DNA of 64,000 nt from Roseomonas sp. GTDB lineage: Bacteria; Pseudomonadota; Alphaproteobacteria; Acetobacterales; Acetobacteraceae. The notes beneath the pieces were generated by a model. The model searched no databases. It was not told the DNA's origin and saw only the letters and a list, made by a program, of their open reading frames with translations. Position 1 is the stretch's first letter; each line of letters opens with the position of its first letter. Both the position numbers and the translations under genes were made by a program. Positions 36,010 through 45,664 of this stretch are shown here, piece after piece. The stretch covers positions 1 through 64,000 of the forward strand of contig JADCGF010000003.1 in NCBI GenBank assembly GCA_020249145.1. Reading direction: 5' to 3'.

Positions 36010-37806
36010 TTGAAGTTGAACGAAAATACTGAAGTGACCGCCGCCGAGGCTGTCCAAGCCGACCCTCAAACCCTGCCCGTGCCGCCTGAGACGCCGGAAA
36101 CCGCGCCGGTCGAAGAACCTCCGATGGCCGAAGAACCCGCGGTGGAAGCCGCACTGGCTGCCGAGGAAGACCGTGCGACCTTCGATTCCATCGGACTTTC
36201 CGAAGAAATCGCGAAGGCGGTGACGGAATCGGGCTATCGCCACCCCACCCCCATTCAGGAACAGGCGATCCCGCAAGTGCTGATGGGGCGCGATGTGCTG
36301 GGCTGCGCGCAAACCGGCACCGGCAAAACCGCATCCTTCGTGCTGCCGATGCTGGATATCCTGACCGGATCCCGCGCCAAGGCGCGCATGCCGCGCAGCC
36401 TGATCCTGGAACCAACCCGCGAATTGGCGTTGCAGGTCGCGGAGAACTTCGAGAAATACGGCAAATACCTCAAGCTCAATCACGCGCTGCTGATTGGCGG
36501 CGAAAGCATGAATGACCAGCGCGATGTGCTGGAAAAGGGCGTGGATGTGCTGATCGCAACCCCGGGCCGCTTGCTTGATCTGTTTGATCGTGGCCGTGTG
36601 CTGCTGGCCGATTGCAAGGTGCTGGTGATTGATGAAGCGGACCGGATGCTCGATATGGGCTTCATTCCGGATGTGGAGCGTATTGTCTCCATGCTGCCGC
36701 CCTTGCGCCAGACTTTGTTCTTCAGCGCCACCATGGCCCCGGAAATCCGCCGCCTGGCCGATGCTTTCTTGTCCAACCCGAAGGAAATCAGCGTCGCGCC
36801 CCCGGCATCGGTCGCGACCACCATCACCACGGGCCTTGCTTACGTGCAGCCGTTTGACAAGCGCGAGGCGTTGCGCCGGCTGATCCGGCGCGAACAGGTG
36901 ACGAATGCGCTGATCTTCTGCAATCGCAAGATTGAAGTGGATATTCTGTATAAATCGCTTAAGAAGCATGGCTTCAGCGTGGGCGCCTTGCATGGCGATA
37001 TGGATCAATCGCAGCGCTTCGCCACACTCAACGCCTTCAAGGCGAATGAATTGCAGCTTCTGGTTTGTTCCGATGTCGCCGCGCGCGGGCTTGATATCGG
37101 CGGCTTGTCGCATGTGTTCAATTTCGACGTGCCCTTCCATTCGGAAGATTACGTGCACCGCATTGGCCGCACAGGTCGCGCGGGGCGTGAGGGGCATGCC
37201 TATACGATCGCAACGGCCGATGACGCGAAGAATGTCGCAGGCATTGAAAAACTGACCGGCAAAGCCATCCCCCTTCTGGATATTGAGGGGCTGGAACCGG
37301 TGACGGAAGCCGAAATTCAGGAAGCCATGACCTCCACCAAGCGCGGCCGCGGCCGTGGTGGCCCAGCGCGTCGGCCGGATCGTCGCGATGGCGGGCGTAG
37401 CCGGCCTGAACGTGGCCGCCGCGATGCGCAGGACCGCGCGCCGCGCGCCGAGGCGCCGGAAGAAATCGCGGCTGAGGCCCCCGCCCGGCGTGACCGCCCG
37501 GAACGCCGCCCACGCGCCGAAGCCCCGGAAGGCCGTGAGGCTCCGCGCCGGGACCGTGCCCCGCGTCGGGACCGCGATGCGCAACCCAGCGAATTCGCGC
37601 TGCGCGAAGCCGCCATGCGTGACCTCCCGCCCCGGGACCGCGAAGCGCCGCGTCAGGACCGGGATTATCGCAACCGCGACCGCCGCGATGATCTCGGCCC
37701 GCCCGTGCAGGGTTTTGGCGATCTGGTGCCGGCCTTCATGCTGATCCCGATCCCGCGCCCGCGCCGCGCCGCCGCGCCGGCCGCGCCCGAGGTTGACGCG
37801 GCCTGA
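36010..37806 (+). CDS. DEAD-box ATP-dependent RNA helicase (RhlE-like)
   Basis: This is a protein of up to 598 residues. The start is uncertain: TTG 36010 opens the frame, GTG 36034 and ATG 36124 are alternatives, and no strong ribosome-binding site decides it. After an acidic Pro/Glu/Ala-rich leader comes the helicase core: PTPIQEQAIP (Q motif), AQTGTGKT (I), PTRELALQ (Ia), VIDEADRMLDMGF (II), SATM (III) and HRIGRTGR (VI). The C-terminal 150 residues are low-complexity Arg/Asp/Pro-rich with RGRGRGG, suited to RNA binding. Such helicases serve ribosome assembly and cold adaptation. Confidence 0.94.
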   Translation: MKLNENTEVTAAEAVQADPQTLPVPPETPETAPVEEPPMAEEPAVEAALAAEEDRATFDSIGLSEEIAKAVTESGYRHPTPIQEQAIPQVLMGRDVLGCAQTGTGKTASFVLPMLDILTGSRAKARMPRSLILEPTRELALQVAENFEKYGKYLKLNHALLIGGESMNDQRDVLEKGVDVLIATPGRLLDLFDRGRVLLADCKVLVIDEADRMLDMGFIPDVERIVSMLPPLRQTLFFSATMAPEIRRLADAFLSNPKEISVAPPASVATTITTGLAYVQPFDKREALRRLIRREQVTNALIFCNRKIEVDILYKSLKKHGFSVGALHGDMDQSQRFATLNAFKANELQLLVCSDVAARGLDIGGLSHVFNFDVPFHSEDYVHRIGRTGRAGREGHAYTIATADDAKNVAGIEKLTGKAIPLLDIEGLEPVTEAEIQEAMTSTKRGRGRGGPARRPDRRDGGRSRPERGRRDAQDRAPRAEAPEEIAAEAPARRDRPERRPRAEAPEGREAPRRDRAPRRDRDAQPSEFALREAAMRDLPPRDREAPRQDRDYRNRDRRDDLGPPVQGFGDLVPAFMLIPIPRPRRAAAPAAPEVDAA

Positions 37807-37863
37807 CGCGCCAGCAAATCCTATTTTATCACGCAGAACAGAGCCTGAGTTGAGGACAAAAGC

Positions 37864-39066
37864 ATGAATTTCGTGAGCCCGCCGAAGAAGACCGCCATCG
37901 CGCCCTTCACCTGGGAAGACCCGCTGCTGCTTGAAGAAGCGCTGACGGAAGAAGAACGCATGATCCGCGACAGCGCCCGGCAATTCTGCCAGGAACGCCT
38001 GATGCCGCGCGTGCTGGAAGCCAATCGGCATGAGCGCTTCGACCGCGAAATCATGAATGAATTCGGCGAAATGGGTTTTCTGGGTGCGACGCTTGATGGC
38101 TATGGCTGCGCCGGCGTTTCCTATGTTGCCTATGGGCTGATGGCCCGCGAAGTGGAGCGCGTTGATTCTGGCTATCGCAGCGCCTTCAGCGTGCAATCAT
38201 CGCTCGTGATGTTTCCGATCCATGCCTATGGGTCCGAAGAGCAAAAGCAAAAATACTTGCCGAAGCTCCGCACCGGTGAATGGGTGGGCTGCTTTGGCCT
38301 GACGGAGCCCGATGCGGGGTCTGATCCTTCTTCCATGCGCACCCGCGCGACCAAGGTAGATGGTGGGTGGAAGTTGTCAGGTTCCAAAACCTGGATTTCC
38401 AATTCACCCATCGCCGATGTCTGCCTGGTTTGGGCCAAGGATGATGAGGGCATTCTGCGCGGCTTTTTGCTTGATCGCGGCATGAAGGGCCTCACTACGC
38501 CGAAGATCGAAGGCAAGTTCAGCCTGCGCGCTTCCGTCACCGGCATGATCATGATGGATGAGGTGTTTGTGCCGGAAGAAAACCGCCTGCCGGGTGTTCG
38601 GTCCTTGGCCGGTCCCTTCTCCTGCCTCAATCGCGCGCGCTACGGCATTGCCTGGGGCGCCATGGGGGCGGCGGAATTCTGCTGGCATGCGGCGCGGGAT
38701 TACACGCTGAACCGCATCATGTTTGGCAAGCCGCTGGCGGCGACGCAATTGGTGCAGAAGAAGCTGGCCGATATGCAAACCGAAATCACGCTTGGCCTGC
38801 ACGCGGTGCTGCGCGTGGGCCGGCTGTTTGATGAACACAAGGCCGCGCCCGAGATGATCAGCCTGGTCAAGCGCAATAATTGCGGCAAGGCTTTGGACAT
38901 TGCCCGCGTGGCGCGCGATATGCATGGCGGCAATGGCATTGTGGATGAGTATCACGTGATCCGTCACGTGATGAATCTGGAAACGGTCAATACCTATGAA
39001 GGCACGCATGATGTGCATGCGTTGATCCTGGGCCGGGCGCAGACCGGGTTGAACGCCTTCGGCTGA
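37864..39066 (+). CDS. gcdH: Glutaryl-CoA dehydrogenase
   Basis: This is a 400-residue acyl-CoA dehydrogenase of the glutaryl-CoA type, an FAD enzyme that oxidises and decarboxylates glutaryl-CoA to crotonyl-CoA in lysine and tryptophan breakdown. [19 protein letters not shown] and [14 protein letters not shown] are the FAD/substrate motifs. The catalytic base is the Glu in [15 protein letters not shown], the position typical of Gcd[11 protein letters not shown] is also conserved. Electrons would go to ETF and on to the ETF-QO encoded at the end of the window. Confidence 0.94.
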   Translation: MNFVSPPKKTAIAPFTWEDPLLLEEALTEEERMIRDSARQFCQERLMPRVLEANRHERFDREIMNEFGEMGFLGATLDGYGCAGVSYVAYGLMAREVERVDSGYRSAFSVQSSLVMFPIHAYGSEEQKQKYLPKLRTGEWVGCFGLTEPDAGSDPSSMRTRATKVDGGWKLSGSKTWISNSPIADVCLVWAKDDEGILRGFLLDRGMKGLTTPKIEGKFSLRASVTGMIMMDEVFVPEENRLPGVRSLAGPFSCLNRARYGIAWGAMGAAEFCWHAARDYTLNRIMFGKPLAATQLVQKKLADMQTEITLGLHAVLRVGRLFDEHKAAPEMISLVKRNNCGKALDIARVARDMHGGNGIVDEYHVIRHVMNLETVNTYEGTHDVHALILGRAQTGLNAFG

Positions 39067-39084
39067 TCAGCCGAAGTTCCAGCC

Positions 39085-40356
39085 ATGGAAGTCCTGATTG
39101 AGCGTATGGGCGCGGGTGGCGATGGTATCGCCCCCGGCCCGATCTATGTGCCGCAGGCGCTTCCGGGCGAAAGGCTTCACGTAGATATCAGCGGCAAGCG
39201 CGGCGATGGTGCGCTGGCCACGATCCATGAAATCCTAAACCCAAGTCTTGATCGCATCGCACCTGCTTGCGCGCATTTTCTGGAAGGCTGCGGCGGCTGC
39301 GCCCTGCAACATTGGGCGCCCACCCCCCAAGCCGCTTGGAAGCGCGACAAGCTGCGCGTGGCCCTGGCGCGTGGCGGCTTTGCCGAAGCCCCCATTGCCG
39401 AGACCATCACGACACCCCCAGGCGTGCGCCGCCGCGCTGATTTCGCCATACGGCGCGGGACGGATGGGCTCAGGCTTGGCTTTCATGCAACAGGCAGCGC
39501 CGCGATTCTGGATATTGCTGCCTGCCCGGTGCTGCATCCGCGCCTGGTCGCGGTGCTGGCGCCCTTGCGTGATCTGCTGCCGCGCCTGCCGGCGCTGAAG
39601 CGCGATGGCTCGGCGGTGCTGAACCTGCTCGATACCGGGCCTGACCTGCTGCTGCGCACCGATGGCACGCTGGATGCCGCTGGGCGGGCGCTGCTGGCGG
39701 GGTTTGCCGCAGCGCATGGCCTGCCGCGCATCGCCTGGGCGCGGGGCAATGGCGTGCCGGAAATCGCTGCCCAGCTTGGCCCGGTGGCAATCACGCTCAG
39801 TGGCGTCGCGGTCACGCCCGCCCCTGGCGCCTTTTTACAGGCAAGCCCGCAAGGGGAGCAAGCCATCATCGCCGCCATGCTGGCCGGCTTGCCCGCCAAG
39901 CTGGCCGGGCGGGGGCGGATTGCTGATCTGCATGCCGGCTATGGCACGCTCAGCCTGGCCTTGGCGCGGCGGGGCAGGGTGACGGCCTTCGAATCGGATG
40001 GCGCGGCGGTGGCGGCGCTTGCCAATTCCGCGGCCAAGGCGGGGCTGCCTTTGGCGGGGACGCGGCGGGACCTGGTGCGCCAGCCACTGACAGTCGCGGA
40101 ATTGGCGCCCTTCGCCGCCGTGGTGCTGGACCCGCCCTTTGCCGGCGCCGAAGAACAGGCGGGCTTGCTCGCGCGGTCTGGCGTGCCGGCGGTGATTTAC
40201 GTGTCCTGCAACCCGCAGGCGCTGGCGCGGGATTTGCGCTTTTTTGCCGATCAGGGCTGGCGGGTGGATGCGGCGACGCCGATTGATCAGTTCCTCTGGT
40301 CCGGCCAGCTGGAAGCGGTAATTGCGCTCAGCCGACCGAATAAAGTGAAGCGCTGA
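39085..40356 (+). CDS. 4Fe-4S RNA (uracil-5-)-methyltransferase, RumA/RlmD-like
   Basis: This is a 423-residue class I SAM-dependent methyltransferase of the TrmA/RlmC/RlmD group. It has a short TRAM-like N-terminus and then an iron-sulphur motif, CAHFLEGCGGC near residues 63-73, with a fourth Cys in AACPVLHP. The SAM site is ADLHAGYGTLSLALA, the catalytic loop VLDPPFAG, and the nucleophile lies in YVSCNPQALARDL. It most likely makes m5U in rRNA; which position cannot be told. It begins 18 bases after gcdH. Confidence 0.9.
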   Translation: MEVLIERMGAGGDGIAPGPIYVPQALPGERLHVDISGKRGDGALATIHEILNPSLDRIAPACAHFLEGCGGCALQHWAPTPQAAWKRDKLRVALARGGFAEAPIAETITTPPGVRRRADFAIRRGTDGLRLGFHATGSAAILDIAACPVLHPRLVAVLAPLRDLLPRLPALKRDGSAVLNLLDTGPDLLLRTDGTLDAAGRALLAGFAAAHGLPRIAWARGNGVPEIAAQLGPVAITLSGVAVTPAPGAFLQASPQGEQAIIAAMLAGLPAKLAGRGRIADLHAGYGTLSLALARRGRVTAFESDGAAVAALANSAAKAGLPLAGTRRDLVRQPLTVAELAPFAAVVLDPPFAGAEEQAGLLARSGVPAVIYVSCNPQALARDLRFFADQGWRVDAATPIDQFLWSGQLEAVIALSRPNKVKR

Positions 40357-40358
40357 TT

Positions 40359-41345
40359 CTATTCCGCCTTGATGCCAAGGCCGCGCACTTCCGGCTCCCA
40401 GAAGGCGATTTCGTCCCGCACATAGGCCGCGAATCGCTCAGGCGTGTAGCCGCGCATGGCGGGCGTGCCCATTTCCTCAAAACGCTGATTGATCGTCGAA
40501 TCGGACAGCGCCTGTTCGGTCGCCGCCGCCATGCGGTTCACAATCGCCGCCGGCGTGCCGCGCGGGGCGAAGAAGCCATACCAGGAATGGGATTTATAGC
40601 CGGCGATGCCCGCCTCAGCCGCCGTTGGCACATTGGGCAGCAGGGAAGAGCGCTGATCGGTCGCGACAAACAGCACCCGCGCCGAGCCGCCATCCTGAAA
40701 GCCCTTCAGGATAGAGGGGATATCGCAGCAGAACTGAATTTCGCCCGCGGTGAGCGCCGCAAAAACCTGCCCGCCGCCGCGATAGGGCACATGAACGGCA
40801 TCGGTCCCCGTGCGCACCAGGAAACTGGCCGAGGCGATATGCCCCGAAGTGCCAATGCCGGAGGAGCCATATTGATAGCGCCCCGGCGCGGCCTTCAGGG
40901 TCGCGATAAACTCCGCCGCCGTGGTGGGCGCGAAATTGCGCGTGGTGACAGCAAGCGCGATGGGCACAAAGACGGTTGGCGCCACCGCCACCAGATCTGT
41001 CCGCGCATCAAAGGGCACGGGGGCTGGCAGGCCGCGGGCGAGTGCGATGGGGGAGAGCGTGGAAAGGACGAAGACCTCGCCATTCGGCTGCTGCTTCGCC
41101 ACGTAATCCGTGCCGACCACGCCGCCCGCACCGGGGCGGTTTTCCAGCACCACGGGCTGGCCCAGGATTTCCGCCAACTTGGGCGCCAAAAGCCGCGTGG
41201 TGATATCCGTCCCGCCCCCGGTGCCGAAGGGGATCACGATGCGGATGGGCCGGCTCGGCCAAGGTGTCTGGGCATAGGCGGGGCAGGCCAGCGGGCTCAG
41301 GGCAAGCGGGGCGGCGATCAGGCTGCGGCGCGATAACTTGGCCAA
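40359..41345 (-). CDS. TctC/Bug family periplasmic substrate-binding protein
   Basis: This is a 328-residue Bug-type receptor with a signal peptide (MAKLSRRSLIAAPLALSPLA, cut near AYA-QT). Typical stretches are IRIVIPFGTGGGTDITTRLL, LENRPGAGGVVGTDYVA and HVPYRGGGQVFAALTAGEIQ. It is convergent with the RNA methyltransferase (two bases between the stops) and divergent from nrdA. No TctAB genes accompany it. The ligand is unknown. Confidence 0.92.
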   Translation of the reverse strand: MAKLSRRSLIAAPLALSPLACPAYAQTPWPSRPIRIVIPFGTGGGTDITTRLLAPKLAEILGQPVVLENRPGAGGVVGTDYVAKQQPNGEVFVLSTLSPIALARGLPAPVPFDARTDLVAVAPTVFVPIALAVTTRNFAPTTAAEFIATLKAAPGRYQYGSSGIGTSGHIASASFLVRTGTDAVHVPYRGGGQVFAALTAGEIQFCCDIPSILKGFQDGGSARVLFVATDQRSSLLPNVPTAAEAGIAGYKSHSWYGFFAPRGTPAAIVNRMAAATEQALSDSTINQRFEEMGTPAMRGYTPERFAAYVRDEIAFWEPEVRGLGIKAE

Positions 41346-41505
41346 GGGGGGCTCCTTCCTGAAACAAGATACTGTTTTTGCGCTATTTCTTTGGCTCTAT
41401 CCCGATTGTGAGCCAGTGCTGGCCAGAAGGGAAGGGCATAGGGGCGAAACGGGAACAAACCTGCGCTGCCCCAATTGCCTCGGCTTTTGCAAGCCCAGAA
41501 TCACG

Positions 41506-41554
41506 CACCGCATCTAGTGGCATGGCGACTGTGGCAAGACTACATCTTGTAGTC
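41506..41554 (+). promoter_or_regulatory. Candidate pair of NrdR boxes ahead of nrdA
   Basis: GACTACATCTTGTAGTC at 41538-41554 is a perfect 7-bp inverted repeat around TCT. A related sequence, CACCGCATCTAGTGG, lies at 41506-41520. Their centres are 32 bases apart, about three DNA turns, the arrangement known for NrdR, the zinc/ATP-cone repressor of ribonucleotide reductase genes. The match to the NrdR consensus is my reading, not a scored hit. The whole spacer 41346-41609 holds no gene. Confidence 0.5.
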
Positions 41555-41609
41555 AGACCGCAACTTGGGGCATGATCCGTCTTCGGGGGAAGTTCTCAGG
41601 GGGTTATCC

Positions 41610-43469
41610 GTGTTCGACGCAATTCAACTTGAAGGCCATGGCCAGGTACGCATTGATCGCTCGCGCGATGCGCTGCTGACCGATTTCGGCAAAGCAACAT
41701 TAGATGATCGTTATTTGCTGCCAGGCGAATCCTATCAGGATTTGTTTGCGCGAGTCGCATCCGCTTATGGCGATGATGCGGCGCATGCGCAGCGGATTTA
41801 TGACTATATCTCGCGGCTTTGGTTCATGCCGGCCACACCCGTGCTGTCCAATGGCGGCACGACTCGCGGCTTGCCGATTTCCTGCTTCCTGAACGAAGCC
41901 TCTGACAGCCTTGATGGCATTGTCGGGCTTTGGAATGAGAATGTGTGGTTGGCCGCCAAGGGCGGTGGCATTGGTTCCTATTGGGGGAATCTGCGCGGCA
42001 TTGGCGAAAAGGTTGGCCGTAACGGCAAGACCTCAGGCGTCATTCCCTTCATTCGCGTGATGGATAGCCTGACGCTGGCGATTTCCCAGGGCTCCCTTCG
42101 TCGTGGCTCGGCGGCTTGTTATTTGCCGGTGAACCACCCGGAGATTGAAGAATTCCTGGAAATGCGTCGCCCAACCGGCGGTGATCCGAATCGCAAGGCG
42201 CTCAATCTCCATCAAGGCGTGCTGATCCCCGATGCCTTCATGCGCGCGGTGGAAGCGGATGAGGAATGGGCGCTGGTCTCCCCCAAGGATGGCGCGCTGA
42301 TGAAGAAGGTTTCCGCACGGGGCCTTTGGATTCGCATCCTGACCGCGCGCATCGAAACCGGTGAACCCTACATCATCTATTCTGACCACGTGAATAATGC
42401 GCGGCCGGAGCATCAGAAACTGGCAGGGCTTGAGGTGAAGACCTCCAACCTGTGCTCAGAAATCACGCTGCCGACCGGGATTGATCAGCATGGAGAACAA
42501 CGCACCGCGGTCTGCTGCCTATCCTCGCTCAATCTGGAGACCTGGTTTGAGTGGAAGGATGAGGCGCAATTCATCCCCGATGTGATGCGCTTCCTGGATA
42601 ATGTGCTGCAATCCTTCATTGATACGGCACCTGATACCATGGCGCGCGCACGCTATAGCGCCATGCGGGAACGCTCGGTTGGGCTTGGGGTAATGGGCTA
42701 CCATTCCTTCCTGCAGGCGTTGAATGTGCCTTTTGAGAGCGTGGTGGCGAAGGTGTGGAATATGCGGATGTTCAAGCATATCCGCGCCCAGGCCGATACC
42801 GCTTCCCGCCTGCTGGCCGAAGAACGCGGCCCCTGCCCGGATGCCGCTGAATACGGCTTCATGGAGCGGTTCTCCAACAAGATGGCCATTGCGCCAACCG
42901 CTTCCATCAGCATCATTTGCGGTGGCGCGAGCCCGGGGATCGAACCGATCGCGGCCAATGTCTATAATCACAAGACGCTGTCCGGGTCCTTCATTGTGCG
43001 CAACCCGTATCTGAAGAAGGTGCTGGCCAAGCATGGCCGCGATGATGAGGATACCTGGACCACGGTCACGGTGAATAAGGGCAGCGTGCAGCATCTGGAT
43101 TTCCTGAGCGAACAGGAAAAGGCGACCTTCAAGACCGCCTTTGAATTGGATCAGCGCTGGGTGGTGGAACATGCGGCTGATCGCACGCCGTATATTTGCC
43201 AGTCGCAATCGGTGAATATCTTCCTGCCGGCCAATGTGCATAAGCGGGATTTGCACCAGATCCACATGACGGCATGGAAGAAGGGTGTGAAGTCGCTGTA
43301 TTATTGCCGGAGCCTTTCCATTCAGCGCGCTGATGCCATCAGCGAGAAGGTGGCGCCGCAGGCAGCCCTTGGTGTGGCGGCACCGGCCAATGACCAGGCG
43401 CAATTGCCGCTGGTGGCTGCGGTGCCGGCCTCCACCAATAATTACGAAGAATGTTTGGCCTGCCAGTAA
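41610..43469 (+). CDS. nrdA: Ribonucleotide reductase class I, large (alpha) subunit
   Basis: This is a 619-residue catalytic subunit that reduces ribonucleotides to deoxyribonucleotides. I choose GTG 41610 (VFDAIQLEGHGQVRID), behind AGGGGG at 41598-41603, rather than the open frame at 41565. Active-site residues are in ISCFLNEASDSL (first redox Cys), SNLCSEITLP (Asn, radical Cys and Glu) and AVCCLSSLNLETW (second redox Cys). The C-terminus EECLACQ has the CxxC that takes electrons from thioredoxin. There is no N-terminal ATP-cone, so overall activity control by dATP at this domain is missing. Confidence 0.96.
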   Translation: MFDAIQLEGHGQVRIDRSRDALLTDFGKATLDDRYLLPGESYQDLFARVASAYGDDAAHAQRIYDYISRLWFMPATPVLSNGGTTRGLPISCFLNEASDSLDGIVGLWNENVWLAAKGGGIGSYWGNLRGIGEKVGRNGKTSGVIPFIRVMDSLTLAISQGSLRRGSAACYLPVNHPEIEEFLEMRRPTGGDPNRKALNLHQGVLIPDAFMRAVEADEEWALVSPKDGALMKKVSARGLWIRILTARIETGEPYIIYSDHVNNARPEHQKLAGLEVKTSNLCSEITLPTGIDQHGEQRTAVCCLSSLNLETWFEWKDEAQFIPDVMRFLDNVLQSFIDTAPDTMARARYSAMRERSVGLGVMGYHSFLQALNVPFESVVAKVWNMRMFKHIRAQADTASRLLAEERGPCPDAAEYGFMERFSNKMAIAPTASISIICGGASPGIEPIAANVYNHKTLSGSFIVRNPYLKKVLAKHGRDDEDTWTTVTVNKGSVQHLDFLSEQEKATFKTAFELDQRWVVEHAADRTPYICQSQSVNIFLPANVHKRDLHQIHMTAWKKGVKSLYYCRSLSIQRADAISEKVAPQAALGVAAPANDQAQLPLVAAVPASTNNYEECLACQ

Positions 43470-43481
43470 AGCTGCGTTAGA

Positions 43482-43518
43482 CTTACCCCAACCCGCCCCC
43501 GGCCTCGGGGGCGGTAAG
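43482..43518 (+). terminator. Strong GC hairpin after nrdA
   Basis: CCGCCCCCG at 43493-43501 pairs perfectly with CGGGGGCGG at 43506-43514 around GCCT, and CTTACC 43482-43487 can extend to GGTAAG 43513-43518. There is no T-run. The hairpin lies between nrdA and the TctC gene and may stabilise the nrdA mRNA end or reduce read-through. Confidence 0.5.
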
Positions 43519-43547
43519 CCTGAAAAGGGCAAGGGAGAAAGTCTGGA

Positions 43548-44516
43548 ATGCTCACGCGTCGCAGCCTGCTGGCCACCGGGATGGCCAGCACCATCATCAC
43601 CAAAGCCAAGGCACAAGCCAGCACTTGGCCGGATCGTCCGATACGGATGATCATTGGATATCCCGCCGGCGGGCCCACGGATTTTCCGGGCCGGGTCTTG
43701 CAGGACCCGCTGCAAAAATTATGGGGGCAGCCCGTTGTCATCGAGAATCGCCCTGGCGCCAGCCAGGTGATTGCCTCTGAAATGGTCGCGCGATCCGCGC
43801 CCGATGGCTACACGATTTTCCTCGCCGCCAGCACCCATGCCAGCAATGCCGCAGTCTATGCGCGCTTGCCCTATGACACGATCAATGACTTTACGCCGAT
43901 CGTGAACATCTATGCGTCGCCCACGGTGTTGTTCACCGGCGCGGGGCAGCCATTCCGCACGGCGCAGGATTTGGTGGCGGCGGCGCGGCGTGATCCCGGT
44001 ATGGCCTTTGCATCCTCCGGCAATGGGTCTTCAGGGCATTTCGCGTTGGAGATGTTCCGCAGGAAAATGAACCTGGATCTGACCCATGTCGCTTATCGCG
44101 GCGCGGTGCCCGCGCTTCAGGATGTGATCGGTGGGCGCGTACCCGCGACCTTCAGCACCTTGTCTGGTGCCATTGCTCTTGCGCGTGAAGGCAAGCTTCG
44201 CCCGCTGGCGATTGGCGGGCCGCAGCATGTGCCGGTGCTGCCTGATGTGCCAACGCTCGATGAACTCGGCATGGGCATCCCCGATACCAGCCCCTGGTAC
44301 GGCTTCATCGCGCCCCGCGGCCTACCGCGCGATATCGTGGACCGTATCGCGCGCGATGTGCAGGGCTTGCTGCGCGACGCCACCATCCGCCAGCGACTGC
44401 TCGATCAGGGCGGCGTTATTCTGGGTGAGGGGCCTGAGGTTTTCGCAGCCCGCATTGCCCGTGAATTGGCGGATAACATTGTGGTCGCGCGGGAGGCGAA
44501 TATCCGCGTGGAATAG
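43548..44516 (+). CDS. TctC/Bug family periplasmic substrate-binding protein
   Basis: This is a 322-residue Bug-type receptor with a Tat/Sec-like signal (MLTRRSLLATGMASTIITKA, cut near AQA). Motifs include IRMIIGYPAGGPTDFPGRVL, VENRPGAS-like IENRPGASQVIASEM and FASSGNGSSGHFALEMFR. It is unusual in lying between nrdA and nrdB, on the same strand, with no functional link that I can see. The strong hairpin before it and the new regulatory boxes after it suggest it is transcribed apart from the reductase genes. Confidence 0.92.
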   Translation: MLTRRSLLATGMASTIITKAKAQASTWPDRPIRMIIGYPAGGPTDFPGRVLQDPLQKLWGQPVVIENRPGASQVIASEMVARSAPDGYTIFLAASTHASNAAVYARLPYDTINDFTPIVNIYASPTVLFTGAGQPFRTAQDLVAAARRDPGMAFASSGNGSSGHFALEMFRRKMNLDLTHVAYRGAVPALQDVIGGRVPATFSTLSGAIALAREGKLRPLAIGGPQHVPVLPDVPTLDELGMGIPDTSPWYGFIAPRGLPRDIVDRIARDVQGLLRDATIRQRLLDQGGVILGEGPEVFAARIARELADNIVVAREANIRVE

Positions 44517-44521
44517 TCCCG

Positions 44522-44569
44522 CCACAATATCTTGCGTTGGGCGATTGCCTGACCCACCAATTGTGGTAG
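44522..44569 (+). promoter_or_regulatory. Candidate pair of NrdR boxes ahead of nrdB
   Basis: CCACAATATCTTGCGTT (44522-44538) and CCACCAATTGTGGTAG (44554-44569) resemble the boxes ahead of nrdA: ATCTTG in the first copy and TTGTGGT against TTGTAGT in the second. Their centres are about 29 bases apart, slightly less than the usual 31-32. They suggest that nrdB has its own promoter under the same repressor. Confidence 0.42.
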
Positions 44570-44590
44570 AAGCGTCGCTCAGCTCAAACA

Positions 44591-45658
44591 ATGGGATTCG
44601 AGACAATGGCCGATGGCATGATGCGGGATGAATTGCCGGTGAAATTCGATCTTTTGACCTCGAACCCCGTCTACAAACCCTTCCGCTATCCTTGGGCCTA
44701 TGAAGCCTGGTTACAGCAACAGCGCATCCATTGGTTGCCGGAAGAAGTGCCGCTCGCGGATGATGTGAAGGATTGGCAGAAAAACCTCACGCAGTCTGAG
44801 CGCAATCTGCTGACACAGATTTTCCGCTTCTTCACCCAGGCGGATGTTGAGGTGAATAATTGCTACATGAAGCACTATTCCCAGGTGTTCAAGCCGACAG
44901 AAGTGCTGATGATGCTCTCCGCCTTCTCGAACATCGAAACGGTGCATATCGCGGCCTATAGCCATTTGCTCGATACCATCGGCATGCCCGAAATCGAATA
45001 CACGGCCTTCCTCAAATACAAGGAGATGAAGGACAAGTACGATTATATGCAGGGCTTCAGCGTTGCGAATAAGACCGAAATCGCGAAGACGCTGGCCGCT
45101 TTTGGCGCCTTCACCGAAGGCTTGCAGCTTTTCGCTTCCTTCGCGATTCTCATGAATTTCCCGCGCTTCAACAAGATGAAGGGCATGGGCCAGATCGTGA
45201 GCTGGTCTGTGCGCGATGAGACGCTGCATTGCCTTTCCGTGATCCGGCTGTTCCGCACCTTCGTGCAGGAAAACCCGGAAATCTGGACCGAGGAATTCCG
45301 CCGCGATCTTTACCTGATCTGCGCCACCATCGTGGATCATGAAGATGCCTTCATTGATCTTGCCTTTGAATTGGGCGGTGTGCAGGGCCTGGATGCCTCG
45401 CTCACCAAGCAATATATCCGCTTCATCGCGGATCGCCGCTTGCAGCAGCTTGGGCTTGAGCCGCTCTATAAGATCGAAAAGAACCCGCTGCCTTGGCTCG
45501 ATGAAATGCTGAATGCGGTGGAGCACGCGAATTTCTTCGAAAACCGCGCCACGGAATATTCCAAGGCGAGCACATCCGGTTCCTGGGAAGAAGCTTTTGC
45601 GGATAGCGCGTTTTCTTCCCCGCAGCCGGAAGGTGAGATCGAACTCGCGCGGCATTGA
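44591..45658 (+). CDS. nrdB: Ribonucleotide reductase class I, small (beta) subunit
   Basis: This is a 355-residue radical-generating subunit. ATG 44606 (MADGMMRDELPVKFDLLTSN) is an alternative start. The di-metal ligands can be followed: FTQADVEVN (Asp), NIETVHIAAYSHLL (Glu, His and the radical Tyr at the E. coli Tyr122 position), then GLQLFASFAILMNF and RDETLHCLSVIRLF for the second half-site. The radical tyrosine is kept, so this is a tyrosyl-radical type enzyme. No ATP-cone is fused to it. Confidence 0.96.
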   Translation: MGFETMADGMMRDELPVKFDLLTSNPVYKPFRYPWAYEAWLQQQRIHWLPEEVPLADDVKDWQKNLTQSERNLLTQIFRFFTQADVEVNNCYMKHYSQVFKPTEVLMMLSAFSNIETVHIAAYSHLLDTIGMPEIEYTAFLKYKEMKDKYDYMQGFSVANKTEIAKTLAAFGAFTEGLQLFASFAILMNFPRFNKMKGMGQIVSWSVRDETLHCLSVIRLFRTFVQENPEIWTEEFRRDLYLICATIVDHEDAFIDLAFELGGVQGLDASLTKQYIRFIADRRLQQLGLEPLYKIEKNPLPWLDEMLNAVEHANFFENRATEYSKASTSGSWEEAFADSAFSSPQPEGEIELARH

Positions 45659-45664
45659 CGCTGC

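Noticed and set aside
35986..38196. Minus-strand open frame of 736 codons opposite the helicase and gcdH
   Set aside because: It lies wholly antisense to two well-conserved genes and reads as low-complexity Arg/His/Ala sequence.
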